Part shown: piece after piece, positions 53,585 through 61,605 of the stretch
How positions within the stretch are numbered: the first letter of the stretch is position 1
How the letters are laid out: every line of letters begins with the position of its first letter
Source of the DNA: Shewanella woodyi ATCC 51908
GTDB taxonomy: Bacteria > Pseudomonadota > Gammaproteobacteria > Enterobacterales > Shewanellaceae
Assembly (NCBI RefSeq): GCF_000019525.1
Contig: NC_010506.1
Span: 2,542,001-2,606,000, forward strand
DNA: 64,000 bases
Direction of reading: 5' to 3'
Made by a program: the position numbers and the translations under genes
Notes under the pieces: generated by a model
Database searches by the model: none
What the model saw: the letters and a program-made list of their open reading frames with translations, nothing else
Told to the model about the DNA's origin: nothing

Positions 53585-55762
53585 CTAATCAAGGGGCAAA
53601 CTCACCCGTATCTCCACACCTGTGATTGATTTATCATTTTCATCTACAGGGAGGTTTTTGGCGATGATCTTTCCATGGTGAAAGTCGGTGACTAGCCTTG
53701 CAATGTAGAGGCCTAAGCCAAGGTGTGGTTTCTCTTGAGCCTTCTGTTGCCTGACAGAGACCATAGATTCAAATATTTGCTCTGCCATATTTTCTGGTAA
53801 CTCTGGACCTAGATTACGGATAGAGAGCTGAGCTAAGCGATTTTTTGCCGAGAGTGAAACCGAGATTTGGGTATTCTCTAAACTGAACTCTAGGGCGTTG
53901 GCGATGAGTTTATCCATTAGCTGGGCTATATATTCAGGTACCCCTGTCATCATCAAATCCTCATCTGAGATCTCTGTGATGAACTCTTTATTGGGGTAGG
54001 TGAGCTGATAACCTTGAACGCAACCACTAATCACTTTTGAGAGAGGGAAAGTATCAAGCTCGGCTTTAGATAAACTCTCCTCCAGTCGGGTAGCTTCACT
54101 CATATTATTTAAGATCATATTGAGTCTACTTACCCCTTCTTGTGCCCGATCAACATATTTACGGCTGTCAGGATCGAGTGATTGCAATCCAAGATGCTCC
54201 AGTGAAGAGCGAACCACGGCGACGGGGGTTCTTAACTCATGTGAAAGCCGTGAGCTCATGTTTTCAAGGTAGTGAGTGTATTGCCCTAAACGGCCAACAA
54301 TATTGGCAAAACTTCTGGAGAGATCACCTATCTCATCACGGACTTTAGAGCCCTTTATGTGTTGCTTGATTCGTCCTTGGCTATCGATGGCCTCTTCAGC
54401 TTCATCTCTGAGTTTTCGGATCCGGCTTGAGATACTTGATGCAAAGAAAAACAGCGCTAATGTCCCCATGCTCATGATGGTAATGATGACATTAAAGAGT
54501 TTCTCTAACGCTTTATTGCGTAAGGTTCTGATCCCGTGGGTTGTCTCTTCTGAGATCACGGCTCCCATCACCTTATCGTCTATCCAGATAGGACTGGCAG
54601 CAGCTAAAATCACTGCTTTATTGTCGGGGGTTAATCGCCAAGTCGATCCCTGTTTTCCCGATAATGCTTGTTTAATATGGCTACCGCCTAGGACGGTGGA
54701 GTCCTGTAAAGAGTCGATAAAATCTTTAGGTGGCGTGGTTAAGATCCGGTAGTAGAGCGGATGCAGGTATTTTTGCTTAAATTGTTCCCAAAACCCTGGG
54801 TTTGTCGGCTCTTTAACTGTGCGAGTCCAGACACTGTTACTGGTGCGAATATCCCCTGATTTTGCAAGCACGCGGCCATGTTTATCGACCACCCAGATCC
54901 GTGAGCTGTTATGACTCATTCCTTTAATGATGCTCTCTATCTCTGGTGAGGGGACAAGCACTGTGCCCAGTTTATTCACATCATCAATGGCTGAGGTGCC
55001 CACAATTGCTTCAAGTTCGCCCGTTTTGCTGTCGTTAACATCATAGATGGCAAAGCCCAGCTTGCTACCCACCATCTCCAGTGGGATACGCAGCTCAACA
55101 TTATATCCTTGCTCTGTTTTTTTCCATTTTCCCTGGATTTTAATTTCAGGGGTGACAGGGGTAGAAAGGGCAGGATCTTCAGGCAGCTCAAATGCGCTGA
55201 TCCAACCATCTTTTGTCGTAGCGACGATGTAACGTCTGAATTTTCCATCGGGTGCCAAGGTCGCGATAGCTAGATGGTCATTTCGATCGATATTAAGGGT
55301 ATTTTTGCCACGGTACACTACATTGGGATCCGTGACTTCAAAGAAGCCATAGAGGTAACCTGCGTATTTACCAACCATATGGGTAAAGTTGACGCTTAAG
55401 GGGGCATCGGGATCGGCTTTGAATATCTGATGATTGTCGCCGTAATTTATACTCTTATGTCTATAAGGTGCCCAATCAGCCAGCTTTCCATCTAATTGAA
55501 TAGGACCTGAGAGTGGGTAGGCGTAGAGATCTCTGCCTTGCTGTACTTGAGTCAGAAAGCTGGCTTGACTATCAAATAGTTTAGGCCTCTCATGCAGGGC
55601 GGTAGCAAGGGCTTGAGTCGTGCCCTCTAAGGTCTTCTCTTGACCATGGCGCAGGTACTTTTCCATCTCCCAGACATATTGGTAGCCGAGCCAGGGGAGG
55701 CAGAGCAGAAACAGAGAGAGTATGGCAACTTTTGTTCTTAGGCCAATAGGAAGGTTAAACAT
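53585..55762 (-). CDS. pdsS: Sensor histidine kinase of the proteobacterial sortase system
   Basis: The 725-residue kinase has an N-terminal membrane helix (about 12-28), a large periplasmic sensor (about 30-430) with an early part resembling a carbohydrate-binding-like domain ('DGKLADWAPYRHKSINYG'), a second helix near 435-455, HAMP, then 'SSRLSHELRTPVAVVRSSLEHL' (phospho-acceptor His) and an HATPase end with 'KPHLGLGLYIARLV'. The N box is less clear than usual ('KLIANALEF'). It matches the dedicated kinase found next to marine proteobacterial sortases. It follows the response regulator by 69 bases. Confidence 0.88.
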   Translation of the reverse strand: MFNLPIGLRTKVAILSLFLLCLPWLGYQYVWEMEKYLRHGQEKTLEGTTQALATALHERPKLFDSQASFLTQVQQGRDLYAYPLSGPIQLDGKLADWAPYRHKSINYGDNHQIFKADPDAPLSVNFTHMVGKYAGYLYGFFEVTDPNVVYRGKNTLNIDRNDHLAIATLAPDGKFRRYIVATTKDGWISAFELPEDPALSTPVTPEIKIQGKWKKTEQGYNVELRIPLEMVGSKLGFAIYDVNDSKTGELEAIVGTSAIDDVNKLGTVLVPSPEIESIIKGMSHNSSRIWVVDKHGRVLAKSGDIRTSNSVWTRTVKEPTNPGFWEQFKQKYLHPLYYRILTTPPKDFIDSLQDSTVLGGSHIKQALSGKQGSTWRLTPDNKAVILAAASPIWIDDKVMGAVISEETTHGIRTLRNKALEKLFNVIITIMSMGTLALFFFASSISSRIRKLRDEAEEAIDSQGRIKQHIKGSKVRDEIGDLSRSFANIVGRLGQYTHYLENMSSRLSHELRTPVAVVRSSLEHLGLQSLDPDSRKYVDRAQEGVSRLNMILNNMSEATRLEESLSKAELDTFPLSKVISGCVQGYQLTYPNKEFITEISDEDLMMTGVPEYIAQLMDKLIANALEFSLENTQISVSLSAKNRLAQLSIRNLGPELPENMAEQIFESMVSVRQQKAQEKPHLGLGLYIARLVTDFHHGKIIAKNLPVDENDKSITGVEIRVSLPLD

Positions 55763-55831
55763 GCCAGTTTCTCTGTTTATGGATAGATAAAGCTACCGAG
55801 ATTAAGGGAGTATAGAAGCGATAATATCTCA

Positions 55832-56530
55832 TTAATTGACTTGAGGCTCCCATCGATATCCCATGCCATAAACCGTATCTATGCAATCAAATTCAGCATC
55901 TTGGGCGATGAATTTTTTCCTTATTCTTTTTACATGGGAGGTGATGGTGCTGTCGTCGACAAATATCTTAGCCTCCTGCATCAAGTCTTGGCGGTTTTTA
56001 ACATGTCCTGGTCGCTTTGCCAGTGAATGTACCATCCAAAATTCAGTGACAGTGAGCTCTATTGGCACTTGATTCCAAAAAACTTGCATACGATTCGCGT
56101 CAATGGTTAGGGCGCCTCTTTCGAGTAGGTTTTCGACTTCGAGTGATTTTCCCTGCAGTTCGGCTCGCCTGAACAGCGCGGCTAGTCGGGCGATTAAGTG
56201 AGGAAAGCTCACATCTTTACTCAGGTAGTCATCGGCTCCTAAACGTAGGCCACAGACGGTATCAAAGTCGCTGTCTCTGGCGGTTAAAAAGATAATGGGT
56301 AGGTTGCTAGACATGGCTCTAAGGGATTGGCAAAGGGTAAAGCCGCCATCAATCTCATCCTCCAAACCGATATCAATAATGGCCAAGTCGGGTAAACGGG
56401 TGGAAAATGCCTGCATGGCACTGGGACGATTTGCGTATGCCTGAACGCTATAGCCTTGCTGCTGTAGTACCTCTTTATAATTTTCTCGTATGGCTGCTTC
56501 ATCTTCCACAATGGCGATGCGTTTCATCAA
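55832..56530 (-). CDS. pdsR: Response regulator of the proteobacterial sortase system
   Basis: The 232-residue OmpR-type regulator has a receiver domain with Asp53 ('DLAIIDIGL') and 'IFLTARDSDFD', Lys in 'DYLSKDVSFP', and a winged-helix effector (about 130-230) ending 'IDTVYGMGYRWEP'. It is transcribed away from pdsO, the target and the sortase, and likely controls them from the 296-base region between. Confidence 0.9.
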   Translation of the reverse strand: MMKRIAIVEDEAAIRENYKEVLQQQGYSVQAYANRPSAMQAFSTRLPDLAIIDIGLEDEIDGGFTLCQSLRAMSSNLPIIFLTARDSDFDTVCGLRLGADDYLSKDVSFPHLIARLAALFRRAELQGKSLEVENLLERGALTIDANRMQVFWNQVPIELTVTEFWMVHSLAKRPGHVKNRQDLMQEAKIFVDDSTITSHVKRIRKKFIAQDAEFDCIDTVYGMGYRWEPQVN

Positions 56531-56826
56531 TCTCTACCTTCTACTGTTGTCGATGGCTAAAGGCGTGAACATTTATGAATGAACACTGAGCCTATTGCAC
56601 TTAATCTGTATCTAAATGACCTTTGTCAGTGACTATACAGGAAATTTTTACGGATTAAAGATGCTGATAACGATTGCCATTTTGTTGCCACAATTGATAC
56701 CCGTAATGTCATTTTTCCTCCCTGTAGTAGCCATTTATCTCCTGTTTAATTGACCTATCGAAACTGATATTGAGCGGTGATAGTTCACTGGTTCAATCGT
56801 TAATCTCCAATGATAGGAATAGAAAA
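56531..56826. promoter_or_regulatory. Divergent control region of the sortase cluster
   Basis: These 296 bases separate the regulator-kinase pair from the OmpA-like protein, substrate and sortase genes, so promoters for both must lie here. I could not define an operator by eye. Confidence 0.5.
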
Positions 56827-57543
56827 ATGAATAAGAAGATAATTGCCCTTTTAGTGATGAGCAGCCTAACCCTCTCAAATGCGACACATGCACAGGAGCA
56901 GCTTGATGAGAGAGAGCATAATGAGGAGCTTGTTGGACTGACGTCAGGCATAGTGCTTGGCGCGGTTGTTGGTGGCCCTGTAGGTGCCATTATTGGTGCA
57001 TTTACTGGAGCACTATTGGGTAAATCGGTTGGGGATGATTCTGAAATTGACGCCCAGCATGCCAAGATTGCCGCGTTGAGTAGTGATAAGCAATCCTTGC
57101 TGGTTATTGCGGATCAATATGATGAAGCGCAGCAGCAGTTAGCTGAGTTAAAGCTGGCTCAAGATCAGAAATTAACTGAGCTTGCTATGGGACTTAATAT
57201 CCAGTTCAAAACGGGTTCCTCTGAACTTGCTCCTCACATTAAGCGTCAACTCGATGATCTGGCCTATGCTATCACTATCTCTCCTGAGTTGAGATTAGAT
57301 ATGACCGGCTACGCGGACAGAAGAGGTGATTCAACCTATAACCAAGCCCTGTCAGAGCAGCGGGTAGCGGAAGTCAAATCCTACCTTGTCTCCCAAGGTG
57401 TCGATGAGAGTCGTTTATCCTATAAGGCATTTGGTGCCAGCGCGCCCTTGACTGAAGATCAGAGCTTCGAAAATGACTTTTTTGACCGAAGGGTGAATAT
57501 AAAGCTCATCTCAAATGGATCTGCACTCGCTGCAAACCAATAA
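56827..57543 (+). CDS. pdsO: Sortase-associated OmpA-like protein PdsO
   Basis: The 238-residue protein has a signal peptide ending 'ATHAQ', a glycine-zipper segment ('GIVLGAVVGGPVGAIIGAFTGALLG', about residues 35-60) and a C-terminal OmpA-like domain with 'GYADRRGDSTYNQALSEQRVAEVKSYL', which binds peptidoglycan in relatives. The ATG at 56827 follows AGGAA; an earlier frame start at 56770 is unlikely because it would push the signal peptide inward. It lies 27 bases before the sortase-substrate gene. Confidence 0.88.
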   Translation: MNKKIIALLVMSSLTLSNATHAQEQLDEREHNEELVGLTSGIVLGAVVGGPVGAIIGAFTGALLGKSVGDDSEIDAQHAKIAALSSDKQSLLVIADQYDEAQQQLAELKLAQDQKLTELAMGLNIQFKTGSSELAPHIKRQLDDLAYAITISPELRLDMTGYADRRGDSTYNQALSEQRVAEVKSYLVSQGVDESRLSYKAFGASAPLTEDQSFENDFFDRRVNIKLISNGSALAANQ

Positions 57544-57570
57544 TCAGCCAGATAATAAAGGATTATTGTG

Positions 57571-59790
57571 ATGAAAACGGATAATCGCGGCTTCTTGGCA
57601 TTTAGTTTGGCTCCTTATTTACTCACCATGCTTGCCCCCTTTAGGGGGGCGGCTGTCATTAATATACTTACTATCGGACTGCTATCTTGTTTGAGTTTGT
57701 TCAGTTATGCCCAAGAGAGGATTGAGAGTGATCAAGCAAGCTTGATCTATCACTCCGGTGATGGTGAGGAACATGTGAGCTTACCACTTACGACACAAGT
57801 TGAGATGAAGGTGTCGGGCTGGACAAACCGGGTCAATTTTAGACAGGTATTTCGCAACGACACTCAACACTGGCTCAATGGCCGTTATCAATTCCCACTG
57901 CCCGATGAAGCAGCGGTGGATCATATGCGCTTAGAAGTCGGCAGTAAGGTCATAGAGGGGCAGATTAAGGAGAAGCTCAAAGCAAAAAAGCAGTTTGAAA
58001 TGGCAAAAAAAGCAGGTAAACGTGCCAGTTTAGTCTCTCAATCTACTCCCAATATCTTCACTACCTCAGTAGCCAACTTAGGACCTGGTGAAGCCTTGGT
58101 GGTGGAGATCAGTTATCAAGAGTTGGTGTCCTATAAAAAAGGGGAGTTTAGCCTTAGATTTCCTATGGTAGTCAATCCACGATACTTCTCTCCTTTATCA
58201 ATGCAGGAACAAAAGAGCCGCAGTGTTAGCTTCGCAAACACCTTAGCTACAATTGAAAATGGCACGGCGTTCAATGACCATATTGGAATAGATGCTGCCG
58301 CCAAAGTGAGCATCGAGGTTGAGCTAGATGCTGGAGTAGAGTTAGGTCTGATATCGAGCCCCTATCATAAGGTAAGTCACACTCAGCTAAGTGGCTCTCA
58401 CTATCGAGTGTCACTCACGGGGGTAAAGGCTGATCGAGATTTTGTATTGAACTGGCGACCACAGCTTGACACTAAGCCTGTTGCTGCTGTTTTCTCTCAG
58501 CAGGGTAAAACACACTCACTATCTTCTAAGGCACAAGTTGAACCAACGGACTCTAATGCGAGCACAAAGGCAGACAGCAACAAAGCTGTGGAGGATGATT
58601 ATGCTTTGCTGATGTTGTTGCCACCATCAGATCAGAAGCAAGATGTATCTATTTCAAGAGAGCTTATCTTAGTGATAGACACCTCTGGCTCTATGTCTGG
58701 AGCATCGATTGCACAGGCAAAACGTGCCCTTAATTATGCCCTTGCGGGGTTAAAAGCCAAGGATACTTTTAATGTGATTGAGTTTAACTCTAACGTTGGT
58801 TCGCTATCTCCTTACTCTCTACCCGCTACAGCGAAAAATATAGGCTTGGCTAATCAGTATGTGCGTTCACTTAAGGCCAATGGCGGTACTGAGATGCAAT
58901 TGGCACTCAATGCTGCGTTAGACAAAGGTACTGAGACTGAAGCGCTGGGTAGTGAAAGATTACGTCAGGTGCTATTTATGACTGATGGCTCCGTTGGAGA
59001 TGAGCAATCCCTGTTCCACCTTATTAAGCAGAAGATAGGTGAAAGCCGATTGTTCACCTTAGGCATTGGCTCAGCGCCAAATTCACACTTTATGCGCAGA
59101 GCGGCTGAGTTTGGACGCGGCACGTTCACTTACATAGGTAAGTTGGATGAGGTACAGAGTAAAATTGAGTCACTGCTTTACCAGATAGAGCGTCCTCAAT
59201 TGACTGATATTAAACTGAGGTATGCCGATAATAGAGTGCCGGATTATTGGCCTGCCATGATCCCTGATCTCTATGCTGAAGAACCTTTGTTAGTCGCAAT
59301 AAAGATGAACTCGACGCAGCATGTATCATCTCCTACTGAACTTATCGTATCTGGCACCATTGGGGGGCAATACTGGCAGGAAAGTGTATCACTGAAGGAG
59401 AGAAAGCCAGAGTTAGGTTTAGATCTTATCTGGGCAAGGAAACAGATCGCAGCTCTTGAGTTGAGTAAGAACGGGGTGAATGAACAGAGAGTAAAACAGC
59501 AGATCACCGCCTTGGCTCTGGACTATCACTTGGTTAGTGCTCATACAAGTTTAGTGGCGGTTGAGATGACTCCAGTAAGAGCCAGTGGTATCACGAGTAA
59601 GAGTGTTGAGTTGTTATCTGCTATTCCATTTGGTTGGGTGCCGCCTGCAACGCTACCTCAAACAGGAACTGCGAGTCGACTGTTTATCTTGATTGGTGGT
59701 CTATTATTGAGTTTGCTGGGGATCTACCTTCTAAGTTATTACCGTGCATTTGGCTTAGTGTTCAGTCCTCAGGAGAGGAGAGATGCTTAA
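57571..59790 (+). CDS. Marine proteobacterial sortase target with VIT and vWA domains
   Basis: The 739-residue protein has an N-terminal signal/anchor (about 30-48), a VIT domain (about 60-190, 'FRQVFRNDTQHWLNGRYQFPLPDEAAV'), a vWA domain with MIDAS Asp370 in 'DTSGSMSGAS' (about 360-530), and a C-terminal sorting signal: LPQTG encoded at 59653-59667, a hydrophobic helix and a tail with two Arg-Arg/Lys-like basics ('QERRDA'). This is the substrate of the adjacent sortase. Starts ATG 57571 with GTG three bases earlier as alternative. Its end overlaps the sortase ATG by eight bases. Confidence 0.92.
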   Translation: MKTDNRGFLAFSLAPYLLTMLAPFRGAAVINILTIGLLSCLSLFSYAQERIESDQASLIYHSGDGEEHVSLPLTTQVEMKVSGWTNRVNFRQVFRNDTQHWLNGRYQFPLPDEAAVDHMRLEVGSKVIEGQIKEKLKAKKQFEMAKKAGKRASLVSQSTPNIFTTSVANLGPGEALVVEISYQELVSYKKGEFSLRFPMVVNPRYFSPLSMQEQKSRSVSFANTLATIENGTAFNDHIGIDAAAKVSIEVELDAGVELGLISSPYHKVSHTQLSGSHYRVSLTGVKADRDFVLNWRPQLDTKPVAAVFSQQGKTHSLSSKAQVEPTDSNASTKADSNKAVEDDYALLMLLPPSDQKQDVSISRELILVIDTSGSMSGASIAQAKRALNYALAGLKAKDTFNVIEFNSNVGSLSPYSLPATAKNIGLANQYVRSLKANGGTEMQLALNAALDKGTETEALGSERLRQVLFMTDGSVGDEQSLFHLIKQKIGESRLFTLGIGSAPNSHFMRRAAEFGRGTFTYIGKLDEVQSKIESLLYQIERPQLTDIKLRYADNRVPDYWPAMIPDLYAEEPLLVAIKMNSTQHVSSPTELIVSGTIGGQYWQESVSLKERKPELGLDLIWARKQIAALELSKNGVNEQRVKQQITALALDYHLVSAHTSLVAVEMTPVRASGITSKSVELLSAIPFGWVPPATLPQTGTASRLFILIGGLLLSLLGIYLLSYYRAFGLVFSPQERRDA

Positions 59791-60388
59791 GTCTGTGCAT
59801 TTTCACCGAGCAATCATATTCATGTTACTTGCTCTTGCGGGAATATTTCTTGGTCAGGGAGTCTATATGCAAGCGAAAGCACATTTTGCCCAATACCTTA
59901 TTGAACAGGCATGGAAGCGAACATTGGTGGATCAACAGCCACATAAACCATGGAGCTGGGCTGATACTTATCCTGTTGCCCAGATGACATTTATCGATGA
60001 GCAAGGAGATAAAGAGGGGCTGCTTACTGGAGACTCGATGTATGTTCTAGAAGGGGCATCGGGTAGAAATTTGGCTTTCGGTCCAGCACAGCTTCAAGAT
60101 GGTAGGGAGAGCTGGCGCGGCGAGAGTCGGATTATTGCTGGTCACAATGACACCCATTTTTCCATTTTGGAGGGGGTGAAGCAGGGCAAACAGATTAAGC
60201 TGCAGGAGAGGGACGGAACTGAAGTGATCTACCAGGTGGTGGGAACCCAAGTTGTGCATGAGTCTGATACCCAAGTGCTTAATTCTGATTCAGATAAACG
60301 ACTCACTTTGATCACTTGTTATCCGTTCCATTCTCTAACAACTGGCGGCCCGCTCCGCTTTATTGTCTATGCTGAAGTGATCGGTTAG
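59783..60388 (+). CDS. Class GN-type proteobacterial sortase
   Basis: The 201-residue transpeptidase has one N-terminal membrane helix (about 8-28) and the sortase catalytic set His121 ('AGHNDTHF'), Cys179 ('LITCYPF') and Arg192 ('PLRFIV'). It would cleave the LPQTG of the upstream protein between Thr and Gly and attach it to an acceptor in the envelope. The acceptor in a gram-negative cell is unknown. Its stop overlaps the convergent diguanylate cyclase stop. Confidence 0.92.
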   Translation: MLKSVHFHRAIIFMLLALAGIFLGQGVYMQAKAHFAQYLIEQAWKRTLVDQQPHKPWSWADTYPVAQMTFIDEQGDKEGLLTGDSMYVLEGASGRNLAFGPAQLQDGRESWRGESRIIAGHNDTHFSILEGVKQGKQIKLQERDGTEVIYQVVGTQVVHESDTQVLNSDSDKRLTLITCYPFHSLTTGGPLRFIVYAEVIG

Positions 60389-61410
60389 CTGGCAATAGGC
60401 ATTACTCGGTTTCTGCCCAACCGCTTAGCTTCGTAGAGTAGTTTATCCGATTGCTCTATTAGCTGGGTGGCAGAGAGCGAAGGATCCCATTGTGCAACAC
60501 CAAAAGAGGCCGTGATATTGTTGATCATGGCATCTTTTCGTCTGTCTTTTAGTGAGACCTTCTCAAGGGCTCTGCGCATCGCTTCTGCCAAGTGCCTGGC
60601 TTTTCTTAACTGGCTATTGGCTGTGATAACGGCAAACTCTTCTCCTCCGTAGCGGTACAGCTTGGTTCCCTCTCTACAAGATTCCCCCAGACGTTTAGCA
60701 ACGGCTTTTAGTACTTGATCCCCTAACTGGTGGCCATAGTTGTCGTTGAATGCTTTGAAATGGTCGATATCGATAAGAATCAAACAGAGTCCATCTGGCG
60801 ATTGGCTTAGGGAACCCTTTAGATCTGAATCAAAAGCTCTTCGGTTCAACACGCCAGTTAAAGCATCGAATAGGACATCTTTTTCTGATTTCTTTAATTG
60901 CGCCTTTAATGCATCAATCTCTTGTTGGGCCCGTTTAAGATGACCAGTAAAGTACTCAGTGCTCGAACGTATTTCATCGGATTCCTTCACTAGGTTTCGC
61001 ACCACACCCAATACTTTCTCAAGACTGACTCCCTCCTCCTCAATGCGGTTGAGTTTATCAAAGTTACTGTCAATCCGTTTTTGGAAGTGTGTGGCGTCTG
61101 TGTTGGTATCTTTTAGAGACTGAGAAAGCTCGGTGGCCATCGCTTCAAGGTTTTGTCTCATATCAATGACATCTAGTTCAACCGGATCGGCAACAAATTC
61201 ACGATAGAGCAGTGTTGAGTTTGAGGGAGGGCAGGTGCTGTGCTCATTAATAATCGTATCGAGTTGTTCATTAAGCTGAGGTTGCTGTTCACCTACATAG
61301 GCGTACCAGAGCGCATAGTTAGTCGGTGTTGTGGGAATTTGATGTTTGAGCATCAAAGGGACCGCTTTTTTTAAATTGAGTGCAGCGACTTGCATAAGTT
61401 CTTTGGACAT
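60385..61410 (-). CDS. Diguanylate cyclase
   Basis: The 341-residue protein has a helical, soluble N-terminal half (about 1-170, with heptad-like coiled-coil stretches) and a GGDEF domain whose signature is GGEEF at residues 255-259, preceded by 'DIDHFKAFNDNYGHQLGDQVL'. An active site of this form makes cyclic di-GMP. No I-site RxxD is obvious in the usual place five residues upstream ('KLYRYGGEEF'), so product inhibition may be lacking. No membrane segment was found. Confidence 0.9.
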   Translation of the reverse strand: MSKELMQVAALNLKKAVPLMLKHQIPTTPTNYALWYAYVGEQQPQLNEQLDTIINEHSTCPPSNSTLLYREFVADPVELDVIDMRQNLEAMATELSQSLKDTNTDATHFQKRIDSNFDKLNRIEEEGVSLEKVLGVVRNLVKESDEIRSSTEYFTGHLKRAQQEIDALKAQLKKSEKDVLFDALTGVLNRRAFDSDLKGSLSQSPDGLCLILIDIDHFKAFNDNYGHQLGDQVLKAVAKRLGESCREGTKLYRYGGEEFAVITANSQLRKARHLAEAMRRALEKVSLKDRRKDAMINNITASFGVAQWDPSLSATQLIEQSDKLLYEAKRLGRNRVMPIAS

Positions 61411-61550
61411 TAATAAGGCACCTAAATATGAGGGAACTCCCTAAGGCACTTCACATGAGTTAAGTTTTACGTTTGAAGTGAACTGGGCAAAAATCTTGCT
61501 GTATATGAAATAATAGTTAAACAGCATTGAGGAAGCTAGCAGGTATAAAA

Positions 61551-61582
61551 AATAAAACCAGAACTTTTGTTCTGGTTTTATT
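61551..61582 (-). terminator. Terminator after the MCE-repeat gene
   Basis: AATAAAACCAGAAC (61551-61564) pairs perfectly with GTTCTGGTTTTATT (61569-61582) across four Ts. On the minus strand it ends transcription 24 bases past the stop. Confidence 0.85.
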
Positions 61583-61605
61583 AAATTATTTTTTATTAGT
61601 TAAGG

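Noticed and set aside
57630..57650. GC hairpin CCCCC-TTTA-GGGGG in the sortase-substrate gene
   Set aside because: Lies inside the signal-anchor coding region without a following T run, so not a terminator; no other support.
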